A stretch of 64,000 nucleotides of DNA from Dyadobacter sp. NIV53 (GTDB lineage: Bacteria > Bacteroidota > Bacteroidia > Cytophagales > Spirosomataceae). The notes under the pieces were generated by a model. That model was given only the letters and a program-made list of their open reading frames with translations, had not been told where the DNA came from and did no database searches. The stretch spans positions 3,720,001-3,784,000 of the forward strand of contig NZ_CP081299.1 of the NCBI RefSeq assembly GCF_019711195.1. Direction: 5' to 3'. Below, piece by piece: positions 63,611-64,000 of this stretch. The position numbers were made by a program, and so were the translations under genes. The stretch's first letter is position 1. Every line of letters starts with the position of its first letter.

Positions 63611-64000
63611 ATGAAAAGAACATGCATTTCCCTCTTATTTTCACTATTGTTTCATCCAGTTCTTGCTCAAGATCACACTCATCATCAACCCAATATAATT
63701 CAAGCCAATACTATTGATGCCCAGCCTTTATTAGCCCAGGCTTTGCGTTTACACGAAGCCTTGTCATTTTCAGGAAGTACTTTTTCTGAAAATGATATTG
63801 ACAAACTTAAAAGCTTACAAGACCAGCCGCATAATCAGGAAACGGTAAAACAAATTCAGGAAATACTTGATCCTTATTGCCTTCACATTGTCAATATTAA
63901 TCCGGAAAGCAGGGTTAAAGTTGATAGGGGAATGGCGGCGCCCAAATTGGTACAAGGTGGCTGGACAAGTTTTTTGGTAAAAATAAATAATGAGGCGGGT
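63611..64000 (+). CDS. Secreted protein, N-terminal fragment, possibly CehA/McbA-type
   Basis: An open frame of 130 codons that runs off the right edge. Residues 1-20 form a signal peptide ending LAQ, then a His-rich DHTHHQ segment and helical sequence. The block NPESRVKVDRGMAAPKLVQGGW resembles the N-terminal part of some large secreted metallohydrolases of Cytophagales (CehA/McbA group) as far as I remember; I am not sure. No domain can be seen yet. Confidence 0.4.
   Translation, partial: MKRTCISLLFSLLFHPVLAQDHTHHQPNIIQANTIDAQPLLAQALRLHEALSFSGSTFSENDIDKLKSLQDQPHNQETVKQIQEILDPYCLHIVNINPESRVKVDRGMAAPKLVQGGWTSFLVKINNEAG

Overview
This window looks like chromosomal DNA of a Bacteroidota bacterium, most likely a member of the Cytophagales (a Dyadobacter- or Spirosoma-like genome is my guess from overall gene content, not proven). 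Reasons: a SusC-type TonB-dependent receptor with a carboxypeptidase-like N-terminal domain, LytS/LytTR signalling, DUF5618 and DUF6364/PIN families, hardly any Shine-Dalgarno sequences, and repeated TAnnTTTG(C) -7 promoter elements of the Bacteroidota type. No rRNA, tRNA, CRISPR array, prophage or insertion sequence is visible. The content is mostly housekeeping.

Layout. 1-5.3 kb: the start of rpsU (minus), a short Ppx/GppA phosphatase, a secreted metzincin protease with an M23 peptidase behind it, and a DUF6364/PIN toxin-antitoxin pair. 5.3-10.3 kb (minus): an SDR oxidoreductase, an S41 protease, acetoacetyl-CoA synthetase. 10.6-14.6 kb: an RluB-type pseudouridine synthase with a long disordered N-terminal extension (frame broken at an A-run), HtrA protease and Hsp20. 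14.8-17.2 kb: a LytS/LytTR two-component pair. 17.2-19.5 kb (minus): the rnc-fabF-acpP fatty-acid cluster. 19.7-28.6 kb: kdsA, PAP2 phosphatase, effector-binding protein, tag, glycerophosphodiesterase, PfkB kinase, DUF5618, cysS, DUF192, M28 peptidase and a lipoprotein. 28.6-32.8 kb: pbpC and glpK. 32.9-39.2 kb: a DnaQ-type exonuclease and the proton-pumping membrane arm of complex I (nuoKLMN). 39.3-46.5 kb: a CapD-like dehydratase, a fucose-dehydrogenase-like SDR, alpha/beta hydrolase, CBS protein, NAD kinase, dipeptide epimerase and an AONS-like PLP enzyme. 46.5-51 kb: tatC, pdhA, recF, manC. 51.3-64 kb: TonB receptor, upp, Wzi-like barrel, nadC, a helix-hairpin-helix outer-membrane protein, recQ, a decayed gene, a hydrolase and a truncated secreted protein at the edge.

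The most striking global signal is that seven reading frames (rluB-like, fabF, DUF5618, a lipoprotein, the helix-hairpin-helix barrel, a decayed gene and a hydrolase) are each interrupted by apparent loss of exactly one base, six of them in runs of five or more identical bases. fabF is normally indispensable, so consensus errors at homopolymers are the likeliest cause; slippage-based biology is the less likely but testable alternative.

The best regulatory finds are a pair of 17-bp direct repeats with 21-bp period just upstream of the LytS/LytTR genes (the geometry of a LytTR operator), twin 11-bp palindromes 41 bp apart in front of hsp20, and a five-tract G-quadruplex motif that overlaps the recQ stop codon. 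I did not find a convincing undescribed multi-gene system.
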